This document shows positions 34,343-45,317 of a DNA stretch of 64,000 bases, one piece after another (position 1 is the first letter of the stretch; each line of letters opens with the position of its first letter). This DNA is from Anisodus tanguticus (taxonomy: Eukaryota > Streptophyta > Magnoliopsida > Solanales > Solanaceae): contig CM067551.1 of NCBI GenBank assembly GCA_034509755.1, forward strand, positions 13,140,501-13,204,500, given 5' to 3'. The position numbers and the translations under genes are program-made. A model generated the notes under the pieces. It was not told the origin of the DNA, searched no databases, and saw only the letters and a list, made by a program, of their open reading frames with translations.

Positions 34343-34726
34343 ATTTTCCTTGTCGAAAAGTATTTAGAAGATGACATGGATGAGAGCATCGAAGACAAAT
34401 TGTTCGAGAATCCTCTGCTTGAGAGGTTTAAAATGCTCGACTAAAAGGAGAGGATCGATGAAATTGAGCTCGCTTAAGCTAGCATTTTCAAAAGTTAACT
34501 CATGGCTAGGCATGACGCTCCTGATAGAGTGAGTTGGTGGGACAGGAACCTTGACCATCCTTGGCCTCGATAGGGCATCAGAAACTCTTTCCAGTAGTGA
34601 GAATCTGTTCGATGTCGGTCCCTGGCTCTGGAAAGACTTCTGTCGTACCCAGGTCTTCCTTGGCCAAGTATGAGAGCTAGCGGGAATCCACCTTTTTCAA
34701 AAATGATAGAGAGATTTGAGATTCTG
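34343..34726. other. Unidentified insert of about 385 bp within the L1 reverse transcriptase
   Basis: LINE coding text stops after LKTYEA and resumes with SGQKVNFTKS at 34727, positions that are adjacent in plant L1 proteins. The insert has a higher GC content than the LINE. It reads YLEDDMDESIEDKLFENP on plus and has a 78-codon ORF on minus (34731-34495). I recognise no transposon ends or protein family. A fragment of organelle or nuclear gene DNA is possible. Confidence 0.55.
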
Positions 34727-35220
34727 GACAAAAAGTGAATTTTACTAAATCGACTATTTTCTTTAGTACGAATACTTCATAATTAGAAAAAGATGATATT
34801 TTTGCGAAGCTAGAACAAATACAAAGAAGCAACTTAGGAGCATACTTAGGTTTACATGCGGTAGTTGGAAGGTCTGAAAAGAAAATGTTAGAATTTATTA
34901 AAGATAGAGTTAAGAGTTAAGACTAAGATAAAATGTTGGAAAGTAGCTTTTTAAGTTCTGCCGGAAAAAAAGTGATGCTTAAATCTGTCTTATGTGCTAT
35001 TCTTGCATATGCTTTGTCCTGTTTTCAATTTTCGGATACTTTGTGTAAGGAGATCACAACTATATTTTCCAACTTTTGGTGGGGGCATGATGAGGATAAA
35101 AGGAAAATGCATTTTGAAAAATGGGAGAATATGTGTTTAGCAAAACCAAAAGGAGGTATTGAATTTAGAGAACTAAAATTTTTTAATCAAGCCTTGTTGG
35201 CAAAACTCGCTTGGTGAATT
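34727..35220 (+). pseudogene. L1 ORF2 reverse transcriptase, second part
   Basis: It resumes with GQKVNFTKSTIFFS, GAYLGLHAVVGRS, SSAGKKVMLKSVL and NFWWGHDEDKRKMHF, the thumb-side region of plant L1 ORF2. Two stops (near 34778 and 34918) and the stop after LAKLAW (35215-35217) interrupt it. Confidence 0.82.
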
Positions 35221-36767
35221 TTGACTGAGGAAGATTTTCTTCTTTTTAAAATTCTTAAAAGCAAATATTTTCAACATACATCTTCCTTAAAGCTACGTGT
35301 TCTTCTGCTAATTCGTGGATTTGAAAGAGTATTATTGGGGTAGAGATCTTTCACAGAAAGGTATTAGATGAAGAGTAGGATCTGGTGAGAATATTAAAGT
35401 ATGAACGGATCCTTGGATCCCCAACTCTCATGATTTCAAACTTAGTCATTTTCATGCTCAAATGGATATAGAGTTACAAGTGAATGACCTTATAGACCAT
35501 AATACTCACACTTGGAAGATGCAAGATCTTCATAAATGGTTTTGTATAGGCGATATTCATGCAATAGTTTCTATTCCAATTTCTACCAATGGGTCATCCG
35601 AAGAATTATTTGGCATCATACAAAATCTGGTAATTATGAGGTTAAACCGAGATACCATCTACCTAGAGAAATTGTAGAATGTAGAGAAGCTAGCAATGCT
35701 AGACCTCAATCTAGTTATCAGCCTTTTTCGAAAATATTCTGGGATTTTTTATGGTCTATGAATATTAAAAACATATATAAACATTTTGTTTGAAAATGTA
35801 TTTTGAATGTGCTACCTGTTAATCATATTATTTTTAAAAAATTACGGCATATTTGTGATGTGTGTAAAGTTTGTGGTCTAGAAAGTGAAACAATTGATCA
35901 TATGCTTTTTACATGCCCTAAAGCACAATTGGTTTAGAAAATATGTCCTATTAATTGACCTAATATAGAAAATACAATGGATTTTGCTAGATGGTGGAAT
36001 GATATTTATGTTAATGCTACTCAATATCCCAATTTTATTGATCTTGTTAAATTAAATATTTCTATTGTGTGGCAAATTTGGAAGGCAAGAAACTCTAAGA
36101 GCTTTAGTGGGGAAATTTGTGAACCCGGTGAAATTGTAAACAAGACACTCTTTGATTTCCATGAATGTGAAAATAATTTGCTTAGTACTTCTCCTCCTCC
36201 TTTACTTGTACCAAATTGTACTAATGAAAGAAATATTATTGTGGGATAAGATGGTGTTGTTATGTTTGCAGATGCTAGTATACAAAAGGAGAAGAAGATG
36301 ACAAGCATTGGAGTGACGGCTATGGATAGCTATGGTCATTTGCTTCAAACCTTTGGTTTCTCAATTCAATTTGTTGGGAAGGCCATAACCGTTGAAGCAC
36401 TAGCAATTCGTGAAGCGTTGAAAATCGCATGGAGAAAGGATGGTCAAATGTGCAAATCTTGTCTGATGCAAAGAGTGTGGTGGATATGATACTAAAAAGA
36501 AGTGTAGCTTCATGGGAGACTAGACTATCTGTGAAGACATTTGGAAGTTTATGAGTTTATTTGAAGATGTACATGTTGTACATATTCCTAGATCTTGGAA
36601 CATGATAGCTTACAACTTATCTAAATTTGCTATTTCGTTGTTACTAAAGGTTATTTGGTTTTCTGTTTTTTCTAGTTGGATTGTAATTGGTGCTACGGCA
36701 TCTTTTAAAATTTTGAGATCGTTTATGCATTAAAAGAGAAATGTTGTTTGATGGCAAAAAAAAAAAA
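35221..36767 (+). pseudogene. L1 ORF2 C-terminus: zinc-binding region, RNase H, poly(A) tail
   Basis: A zf-RVT-like region is seen as CDVCKVCGLESETIDHMLFTC (split by reading, near 35855-35917). RNase H-like text with FADASIQKE, AITVEALAIREAL lies at 36262-36450; it occurs in many plant L1 elements. Several stops break it. The poly(A) tail is 36756-36767. Confidence 0.78.
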
Positions 36768-37647
36768 GATATTGCGGTTTCTAAACAAAGATCATTGTTC
36801 AAACTAATTGACGAATGTGCATGAATAATTATTCTGGGCCCCTGCACAAACGGAATTGGGAGGAAGACATGAAGGGGAGAAAGAGAATGATGTATATTCA
36901 TTTAAAAGTCACGTTGCTTAAATAGAAAGTCCAAAATATCTTTAATTATAAATTTAAAGAAATCAAGCAGCCATGTCGATCCGAATTCAAACCCACTCTT
37001 CTATATTTTATAAACTTATAAAAAAGAAAAGGATTGCAATTGACTCGATGAAAAGGGAAAGAAAGAAAAAAATCGGGTTGTGAAGGAAGCAACCTGTCAT
37101 GATAATTGCAATCTAAATGACTTCCATCATTACTCCTACACTTTTTTCACACGTACGCAACTATATGTATTGCAATTTTGTGATCATCATCTCCACTACA
37201 TTTTACTACTAGTATAATTTACTCTAATCCATTTTTAAATTATGTGAAGTAATTTAATTCTGACACATAATTTAATAAAAAATGATATTTTAACATGTAA
37301 GATTAAATATATCATATTTCAACGCTTGATTCTCGAGTAAGATTGAATCTAAGATAAATAAAAGAAAGATATGTATATGCATGTGATGTTAGGTACTAAA
37401 TTCAATATTTTTATCTGCAATGAGTGAATGACTATTGGTGCTTTCTTAATAAATTTATGATTATAAAAGTATGTTATTAAAATAAAGTGAAAAACTTAAG
37501 TTACATATTGCTTTGAAATATAAAAAGGTATCACTTTTGTTTTGGAAGATTAATAAGAAAATAGTGTCACATGGAATGGAATGAGGAGAATTGTTTGTTC
37601 AGTAGTTACATATTCTTTTGAATTCTTAAAAAAAAAAAAAAATCATG
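36768..37647. other. Intergenic DNA, no gene seen
   Basis: AT-rich sequence after the LINE poly(A) tail. No coding sequence, LTR or inverted-repeat ends were recognised. Confidence 0.6.
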
Positions 37648-37856
37648 CAATGGCGGAGCCAGAATTTTCACTAAGAATGTTCAAATTATAAAGAAGTAAA
37701 TACAGAATTATAAAGAAGTAAACACAGAAGAAGTCAAAGAGAGTTCAACATCTACTATATATACATAAAAAAAAAGAATTAACCATATATAAACAATATA
37801 GTTTCCGCCAAAAGAATTCGGATGAACTCCCTTAGCCCTACCTGACTCCGCCCCTG
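37648..37856. mobile_element. hAT-like MITE with CAGGGGCGGAG-type ends
   Basis: Left end CAATGGCGGAGCCAG and right end CTGACTCCGCCCCTG form the inverted repeats of a MITE type common in Solanaceae. Flanking 8-mers AAATCATG (37640-37647) and ATTCCATG (37857-37864) agree at 5 of 8, consistent with an old 8-bp duplication. No ORF. Confidence 0.72.
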
Positions 37857-37859
37857 ATT

Positions 37860-37953
37860 CCATGCATGATGCAATATTATAAACTGCAGCAGTCCCTTCC
37901 ATGCATGATGCAATATTATAAGCTGCAGCAGTCCCTTCCATGCATGATGCAAG
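37860..37953. repeat. 39-bp tandem repeat, about 2.4 units
   Basis: Units CCATGCATGATGCAATATTA... start at 37860, 37899 and 37938 (partial). The two full units differ at one position. Confidence 0.9.
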
Positions 37954-38975
37954 ATTTGTGAATTATTGTGTACTCAACCATTTATCAAATTATGATCAAA
38001 TATTATGGATCTTTAGTAACAACGACTAATAATGATTTACTAAATCAATATTATGGATCTTTAGTGAATATGCGGATGTCGTTGCTTTCAGTTTGATTTG
38101 TGTGAGGATTATAGACTTCTGTTATAAGTTATGTCAGTGTTATGAGACACTTTTTGATTGGCGTTTATTTTTCAACTCGCAACAATTTCTCTGGGATATA
38201 TAGGGTATTGCCACGTTAACTAAGTTCCCTCATGCGTACTTAGGTATACTCATTTTCTTTTATAATTATGAGCGTTCCCCTTCCTTAATTGTATATTGAG
38301 TTAATGGTCAAAAATATATCTAAACTATTATTTTTCTCGAGTTTCATATCCCAATTATTAATTATTTCTTTTTTTTTTCTATCTGAATTATTACCTAGGT
38401 GTATTTTAATAATAGATGGTGATATTTTTGATAAAAAAAGAAGAAGAAATATAACTGATATAATGACAAATGGTATTATTTTTTATATATACGATTTTTT
38501 TCATTTGCTTATTATATATCTATATATCCCATGACACTGCTTGGTGCAAGCAAGTTATGTTGATCTGCCTATGCACGAAGTCCCAATGCGAAATGTTAAT
38601 CGATTTTTTTATTCCTTAAACAAAGATTTCACATTAAACAAAATTGTATTGAATTATAATATATCTAATATTTAGTTCTTTAAAATTAATTATAGTTATT
38701 AAGTCTTTCCTTATTTAAAAAATTCTTATATTTAGGACTTTAAATCAATTAAAATTTCACCTTACACAACTAGTAATAGTTTAAGAAATATGCTTTTGTT
38801 GAATTAGTTTAAGAAGTATCTTTTTGTTGAATCATGGTAGCGCTAAGTTGAATCATGGAGTATATCTCCGCAAAACTCAAATGTCCCCTAATTTACTTTA
38901 CCTTTAATACATCAGTCTGAATTACCCAAAAAAAAAAGAGGCAGCGCTACATTACTTTGAGTTGTATATCATAAC
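37954..38975. other. Intergenic DNA, no gene seen
   Basis: AATATTATGGATCTTTAGT is repeated at about 38003 and 38048. Otherwise AT-rich and featureless as far as I can see. Confidence 0.55.
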
Positions 38976-38980
38976 AAAAG

Positions 38981-40482
38981 TGTAGGATTTTGTTGGATAC
39001 AAAGCACATAAGTAAGGCACAACGAAAGTTTAAAAGTTTTTGTTTCTTACTTACCCCAACAATAATTCTGGTATGGTTATACAACAATGGAACTTGTAAC
39101 ATAAAACAATTTACTTAGAAGTTAGTATTATCTGGAATCTTTATCTACGATAAGGTGCACACGCGGTTGCCCTTCTGATTGCAAGCTCCAAGCTTCAATA
39201 TACTTCTCTTTCGGAAAGCTAGGAAATCCGGCAGAGATTCGAAAGTATTTGATTCTAAGTCTCTAAGGCTTAGAATGTTTTTCAGAATTGGTGTATTGAA
39301 TAATGAGGTGAATGCCTCTATTTATAGTTGAAAAATAGGTCAAAACCGGATTAGGGTTTGACCTTGGGCCTGACCCAAAAATCGAGGCAGAGGCGCCGCG
39401 GCGCTCGACTTTATTTTTCGTGCATTCTTAATTAAATCCAAAATCCAATTTTGACTTAATTAAAATAATCATTATTCATTTAAATGTCTCGATTCTAAAT
39501 CAAACATTTTAATTACTCTCTCAATACATCCTTAGATCAAAACGGACAATCGACATAGTGTGACCCTATAGGTCTTCTCATAATGACATTAATCAAATTA
39601 AGGTCTACACGAAACTCCTAGACGGCGCCGGAATACGAACTCGGTATGTGAAGTACGTTTGCACGAATCCAATAAACTTAACCTTTATGTGGTAAGATAA
39701 AATCCTTTCATTCAGGACACACCCCGATCAAGCTTAGGATTTGTCAAGTGTCTATCCAAATGGCTTAATCATTGTATCTCATCTATATTAGTTGACAACT
39801 AGACCATATTCTAAATATGTCTATTGTGTTGGCCAACGACTTAGTCAACCTAATATCACTGAAAATCTGAGTGTTCTCTCAAATATACGTCCGAGGAATG
39901 AATCCTAATCTTGGCTCAACTACCACCTTCAATCCACATCGTAATGTACCCAATACAAACCGTATCTCAACCTATAATGCATTTGAGCTTAGGACGGGAT
40001 CAAAGTACATTACTTTGTAGACAAGGCGTGTATTGACCTCAAGTCTAAGGACTTCTATCTCCCACACGCTGGTCATACTTTAGACAAGTATAACAAACAG
40101 TATATTAGCAGGGTATACCAATACTTCCAAAGTATCCATGTGTCCATCACGAGTAACCATTACTCATAGCAGGTGAGACATACTACATCCTCTAAGGATG
40201 TGATGCATACCACATGTCGACTTATCACATATCATCGATATCCCATTCTCGATGATCATTAGTCGAAGCTATTTTAAGAGTTAAGCTCTATCATTAATAT
40301 CTCACTCTATTAATGACAACGTAAGCTCAAGGGATGCACATTAATGAATAATTATAAACAATCAAATAATAATTCAATAATTGCAAATGCCAAAATATTA
40401 ATCTTCATTAATAATAATATGAATGTGTATAAAGTACATTTGTCCTAATACAGATTATCTGTAGGACATAAATATACTTTCA
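38981..40482 (-). repeat. Solo LTR, copy 2, with target duplication AAAAG
   Basis: 1502 bp, TG...CA, flanked by AAAAG at 38976-38980 and 40483-40487. Same family as 30269-31851. The minus-strand TATA box is the complement of TATTTATA (39319-39326). A GC-rich GGCGCCGCGGCGC motif lies upstream of it at about 39392-39408. Confidence 0.9.
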
Positions 40483-40487
40483 AAAAG

Positions 40488-41557
40488 AAAGTCTGAAAAA
40501 TAAGTATATAAACTGAGATGGGCTTAGTAATTTGGGTAGAAATCACTGCATTGATAATATAAGCATTTTACTTTACAGTACAAATGAATAATTAACTTTT
40601 GATATGGGGCGCACATACAAAGCATATCTAAAAACTAGCATATGTGATATCTGTGTACAACTCCAAGACCATTAAGAAACTAATGTATATACAAGAAAAG
40701 TAATTAGTCATCGGGGCAAGTATTATTCGGGAACAATTATCCAAGAACTTGAAGATATTTCACTGGTTAAATTGTGATTTTTTATTAGTCTCTCATGTGA
40801 TTGCTAGTAAAACGATGCATGCGTGTTATTCTAATCCACTAAATAGGTTTTTAAGTCATGCTTAAAGTTCACCAATTGTGGCTAGCTAGCCTCAATTACG
40901 GGAAGAACATTGATCTTGACCGCCATTTTGTCTATTTATAGTTATACTAATATACTAAATGAATAACTTACAAGTTGCTAGTATGTAATTTAGATATAAC
41001 TAATGGACCACACCAGCCGGCAAGAAATCAGAAGCTAAGTAAAGAAATAAATAACGTAGATAATTACTTTACATTCTCACGTTTAAAACATTATATATAG
41101 TCGCTTAAAATTTCAAGCAATACAATACACCTTGTATTAAAGTAAACAAATTGTTTATTTGGTTATAAATAGTCAGAATATGTAACTAGCTTTGAAAAGT
41201 ATATCACTTGGATTGTTATCAAACTCCAGGCCATCAGCTTCTTGGAATAATTACCAAGGATACGTATATTAAAGAGTTCTTCTAAGCTAAATATGGGGTT
41301 TTGGGTAAGCAAGTATACAAATTTACGCGTATAGATTCATCAACACGTAGTGATTAGTGTAACGTTTCATTTGATGGACAGTTTACTTTACTACTAATTA
41401 ATATATTCAAGATTAATCCAAATTATGTAGAGAAGTAAAAAGGGAGAAAAAGTAGGAAGTTTTGGGCCACTTCATACGGGGCAGAGTGATTTGGGCTCGA
41501 ATTAAAATCTTGCACATACGAGAATGGAAGCCCTGCTAATTCAAAAAGAAAAAAAGA
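40488..41557. other. Intergenic DNA, no gene seen
   Basis: AT-rich sequence; no ORF of coding character and no repeat ends recognised. Confidence 0.55.
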
Positions 41558-43107
41558 AACAACAACAAGTGTGATCCCACAGGATGGGGTCTGGAGAGGG
41601 TAAGATGTATGCAGATTTTACCTCTACCTTTGTAAGATAGAGAAGTTGTTTCCAGTAGACCATCGGCTCAAAAGAAAAGTACATGTCGCAAAAATATATG
41701 AAAGAAGACAGGAAATAGCAAGATATAAAATAAATGTGGAAACATACAATAATGCCCAAAAAGAAAATAAAAATAATGTGATATCTGACAAATAATACTA
41801 AAAGGAAGAACGGAGAGGATGAAAACTCGCCCCCTCCCTCCCATCACTTAGCTACCTACTACTAGTTTTCTACTTAATCGTAGACCTCTATATCTTTCTA
41901 TCTAAGGTCATGTCCTCAGTCAGTTGAAGTTGTGTCATATATTGCCTAATCACCTCCCTCGAGTTCTTCTTCGACCTATCTCTACCTCTCCTAGCTCCAG
42001 CTACAGCCAACCTCTCGCCCCTTCTTACTAGCGCATCCCCGCCCCTCCTCTTCACATTCCCAAAAGATCCCAGCCTTGCTACCCTCATCTTGTACGCCAC
42101 TGATGCCACTCTCATCTTGTCTCGTATAACTTCGTTCCTAATCATATCTCTCCTCGTATGTCCACACATCCATCTGAGCATCCTCATCTCCTCTACCTTC
42201 ATCTTCTGAACGTGGCCATTTTTGATTGGCCAACACTCTACACCATACAGGAATGCCGGTCTAACCATCATTTTGTAAAACTTTCCTTTGAGCCTTGGCG
42301 ACACTTTTTTATCGCACAGTATCCCGAAGGTAAGCCTCTATTTCACCCATTTGTTCCAATGTGATGGGTGACATCCTCGGCAATCTCCATGTCTCCCTGG
42401 ATTACAGACCCAAGATACTTAAATCTCCCTCTCTTAGGTATGACTTGATCCTCTATCTTCACTACTACCTCCATGTCATGCACAACGCCACTGAACTTGC
42501 ACTCTAGGCACTCCATTTTAGTCCTGCTCAACTTGAAACCTTTAGACTCTAAGGTCTTTCGCCAAACTTTTAGCCTATCATTAACTCTATCGTGCGTCTC
42601 GTCGATCAAAACTATGTCATTTGCGAATAACATATACCATGGTACCTTTTCTTGAATATGTCATGTCAATTCGTCTATCACTAAGGCAAATAAGAACGGA
42701 CTAAGGACTGATCCCTGGAGCAACCCTATGTTTAGAGTCATCTCCCGCTGTCCTAACCCGAGTCTTAGCTCCATTATACATGTCTTAATATCCCTAATGT
42801 AAGCTACATACACCCCTCTAGACTCCATACATCTCTAAATGACCTCCCTCGGGACTTTATCATACGCCTTTTCGAGGTCAATGAATACCATGTGTAGGTC
42901 TATATTGCTCCACCAGTCTCCTTACAAGGTGGATAGCTTTTGTGGTCGATCGCCTCGGCATGAATTCAAATTGGTTTTTGGAGATAGACACACTCTTTCT
43001 CATTCTCAACTAGACCACCCTCTCTCAGATTTTCATCATATGGCTTAGAAGCTTGATACCCCTGTAGTTATTGCAGTTCTAGATATCACCCTTGTTCTAT
43101 ATGTATA
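41558..43107 (-). mobile_element. RTE-type LINE, 5'-truncated
   Basis: On the minus strand it reads from NCNNYRGIKLLSH (near 43080) through MLFANDIVLIDE, LGSVIQGD, YGVECWPIK and MRMLRWMCGHTRRD to a stop near 41888, then a 3' UTR with GAGCCGATGGTCT and a (TTG)n tail (complement of 41558-41568). That 3' end matches the larger RTE copy at 53346-53464. Motif C reads FAND instead of FADD. The 5' truncation at about 43107 is typical of LINE insertion. Confidence 0.85.
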
Positions 43108-44224
43108 TATAATCTAAAAAAAGTTGTGTGTACTGTTAAATTTGAAGAATTTTTTAGGAGAGAAATACAATAACTTTTTACATAATGTGGTGATTCTTGC
43201 ACTAATTGGGAATGGAATAACTTTAGATGATAATTGGGTAGCTACTTTATTGTCTCATTTATATAGTAAAAATTATGGGCCCAATTATTATTCATATATT
43301 TACTTTCTTCTTTCTCCATTTTACTGTTCTTATTCTCAATATTGAAAAGTCTCTCAAACACTTACTGCGGCTTACAAGTTACAAATAAAAAGACTTGATT
43401 CTTTTCAAATACATATATTACTTACAAAATAACGTTAATAGTTTCTATAATTATTGTCTCGGCCAAAAGAAGTTTTTCAAAATTAAAATTGATAAAAAAT
43501 AATTAATGACTGCGCATCTAAAAAAGTTATGAAATATGATTTAAACAAAATATATATTACGATCTTTTCTTTAAAAAGATTAGGGCCTCTTTATGAAGTT
43601 TGATTTTAGACCTCAATCTTGTTGAAACGACCATCATGATATATAAATGACTATAAATATACTGTGATAATATCATGAAGAAATGATTCTGAGATAGGGG
43701 TACTCAGGTAAAAAAAAATTAGACTAATTGGGTAAAGACAATTAATTTAGGAGGGAATGGGCTGATAAATATTTTATATTTTAAGAGTATTTTTTGTTGT
43801 TTCCCCTTAATTCAACACACTGCTAATTGAAGCCCATCTATTAGGTTCAGACTTTTTGTTCAGATTATACTATTATAGCATCCAAATGAGAAATTATTAC
43901 CTACTGGGAATATCAATTTGACTTTCCCTACCATTTATAAAATCCAGCCACAACCATTAAATTCCAAAGGAGGGAGTTGGTGTAATTAGCTATAAGTGGG
44001 CCAATCCTAGCAAGACCTTAATCAGCTTTTGTACTAGTAGTAGCATCAGTTGGTGTTTTTGACTTTTGTTTTTCCGCATATATAAATTATTTCATGAATA
44101 CCAACTACGTATATAATATATATTATTATAAATATAAGGTAACTTTACCATTAATGGTGTTGTTTGAAAATTATACAAGACCCTTTAAATGATTACTTCT
44201 ATTTCAATATTCTTTAGAAAAAAA
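43108..44224. other. Intergenic DNA, no gene seen
   Basis: AT-rich; a 73-codon ORF at 43124-43345 lacks coding character. No repeat ends recognised. Confidence 0.5.
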
Positions 44225-44600
44225 ATCATTTTTATTATTTTTTCTGTCTCAATTTATGTGACATCATTTGACTTGACATGAAGTTTGAGAAAGAAAGGAA
44301 GACTATTGAAATATGTTCAAAACAAACAATTTATAAATGTATGGATGTAAATCATCTCATAAAATTAAATTGCTTCTAAATATTGAAATGTGACATTTCT
44401 CCGTCTCAATTTATGTGACACCATTTAATGAGTTTAAGAAAGAAATGAAGACTTTTGAAATATGTGGTTCAAAACAAACAATTTATAAATGTATAGTTGT
44501 AAATCATCTCATAAAATTAAATTGCTTCTAAATATAGAAATATGACATTTTTTTAGACAGATAAAAAAGAAAATGATGTCATATAAATTGAACTTGCTCT
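44225..44600. mobile_element. Stowaway-like MITE present as a tandem duplicate
   Basis: CTGTCTCAATTTATGTGACA (near 44246) and CCGTCTCAATTTATGTGACA (near 44401) each start a unit of about 155 bp that shares AAACAAACAATTTATAAATG and CATCTCATAAAATTAAATTG. An inverted end (GTCATATAAATTGAA) lies near 44579. It lies about 700 bp upstream of the receptor kinase start codon. Confidence 0.7.
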
Positions 44601-45152
44601 TACTTTTGCACATTTAGAGTAATCTATTATCTCTCACCATCGCATGTATAAAATGACTGTTTGGGTAAGCTTATAAATACCTTTTAATTTATCTAAATAT
44701 TTGGTAACATCAAAAATCCTTATAAGCCACAATCAACCAAAAAACTTATGGACACTTTTGTATTTTAAAAAAAAAACGATTCTTTGTTTTTTTCCTAATT
44801 TTTAAAATTACATTTTCCACAACAAAACTTGTAACTTCCTCTCCATCTCATATTCATCATTCTTTCCTTATAAATATGCTTTTAAATTCATAAGTTTTTA
44901 TACAAAAATCAAGGATACTTCAACTATAGTCTATACTACTTTAACAAAGTTTTTATACCAAATAAACTACTTTAATCATTAATTTCAGAACTTCAACTGC
45001 TCAACCCAAACAGGGGAAGCAGGTGTTGTTGACTTTTAGTCCCTTTGTTAACAAAGTAGGACCCTCTTCTCCCTTTGAGACATAGAATATATCTCAAATC
45101 TGAACCCATCCAAGCCATTTCCCAGAACCTACACAATTTCAAGAATTCTTGG

Positions 45153-45283
45153 ATGGGTGATTGATTCTATAATCAACTCCAACTCAACAATTCTTTGCTC
45201 TCATCTCACCTTTCACCTCCATAACCAACACCACCAACTACTCCATTATTATGTAACTAATTATGATAGAAAACAATATCTAG
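45153..45283 (+). promoter_or_regulatory. Short upstream ORFs in the likely 5' leader of the receptor kinase
   Basis: ATG-GGT-GAT-TGA at 45153-45164, ATG-TAA at 45251-45256 and a six-codon ORF at 45263-45283 lie upstream of the main start at 45318. If the transcript begins near or before 45150 they could lower translation of the kinase. The transcription start is not known from sequence. Confidence 0.35.
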
Positions 45284-45317
45284 ACCCAAATACTAATCTT
45301 GTTAGCCTCAGTGAACC

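Larger units (their letters stand above)
22189..36767 (+). mobile_element. Old L1-type LINE, split by six nested insertions
   Basis: The pieces in order are: ORF1 start with zinc knuckle (22189-23002), ORF1 middle (23681-23831, 24018-24217), ORF1 repeat region (29884-30268), ORF1 end (31852-32213), ORF2 endonuclease (32210-32970), reverse transcriptase (33230-34342, 34727-35220), C-terminal zinc-binding and RNase H regions (35800-36740) and a poly(A) tail (36756-36767). The insertions are a TRIM array, two solo LTRs, a Stowaway-like MITE, a Copia element inserted at the MITE edge, and an unidentified 385 bp. I could not find the LINE's own target duplication. Confidence 0.85.

Noticed and set aside
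34495..34731. Minus-strand 78-codon ORF in the unknown insert as a gene
   Set aside because: Arg/Ser/Gly-rich without a family signature; reported only as part of the unidentified insert.
37860..37953. Regularly spaced repeats that could suggest a CRISPR array
   Set aside because: Units are directly adjacent without spacers and the genome is a plant; it is a simple tandem repeat.
41888..42633. Host gene for a reverse-transcriptase-like protein
   Set aside because: Altered motif C, several frameshifts, a (TTG)n tail and 5' truncation identify an RTE LINE copy.
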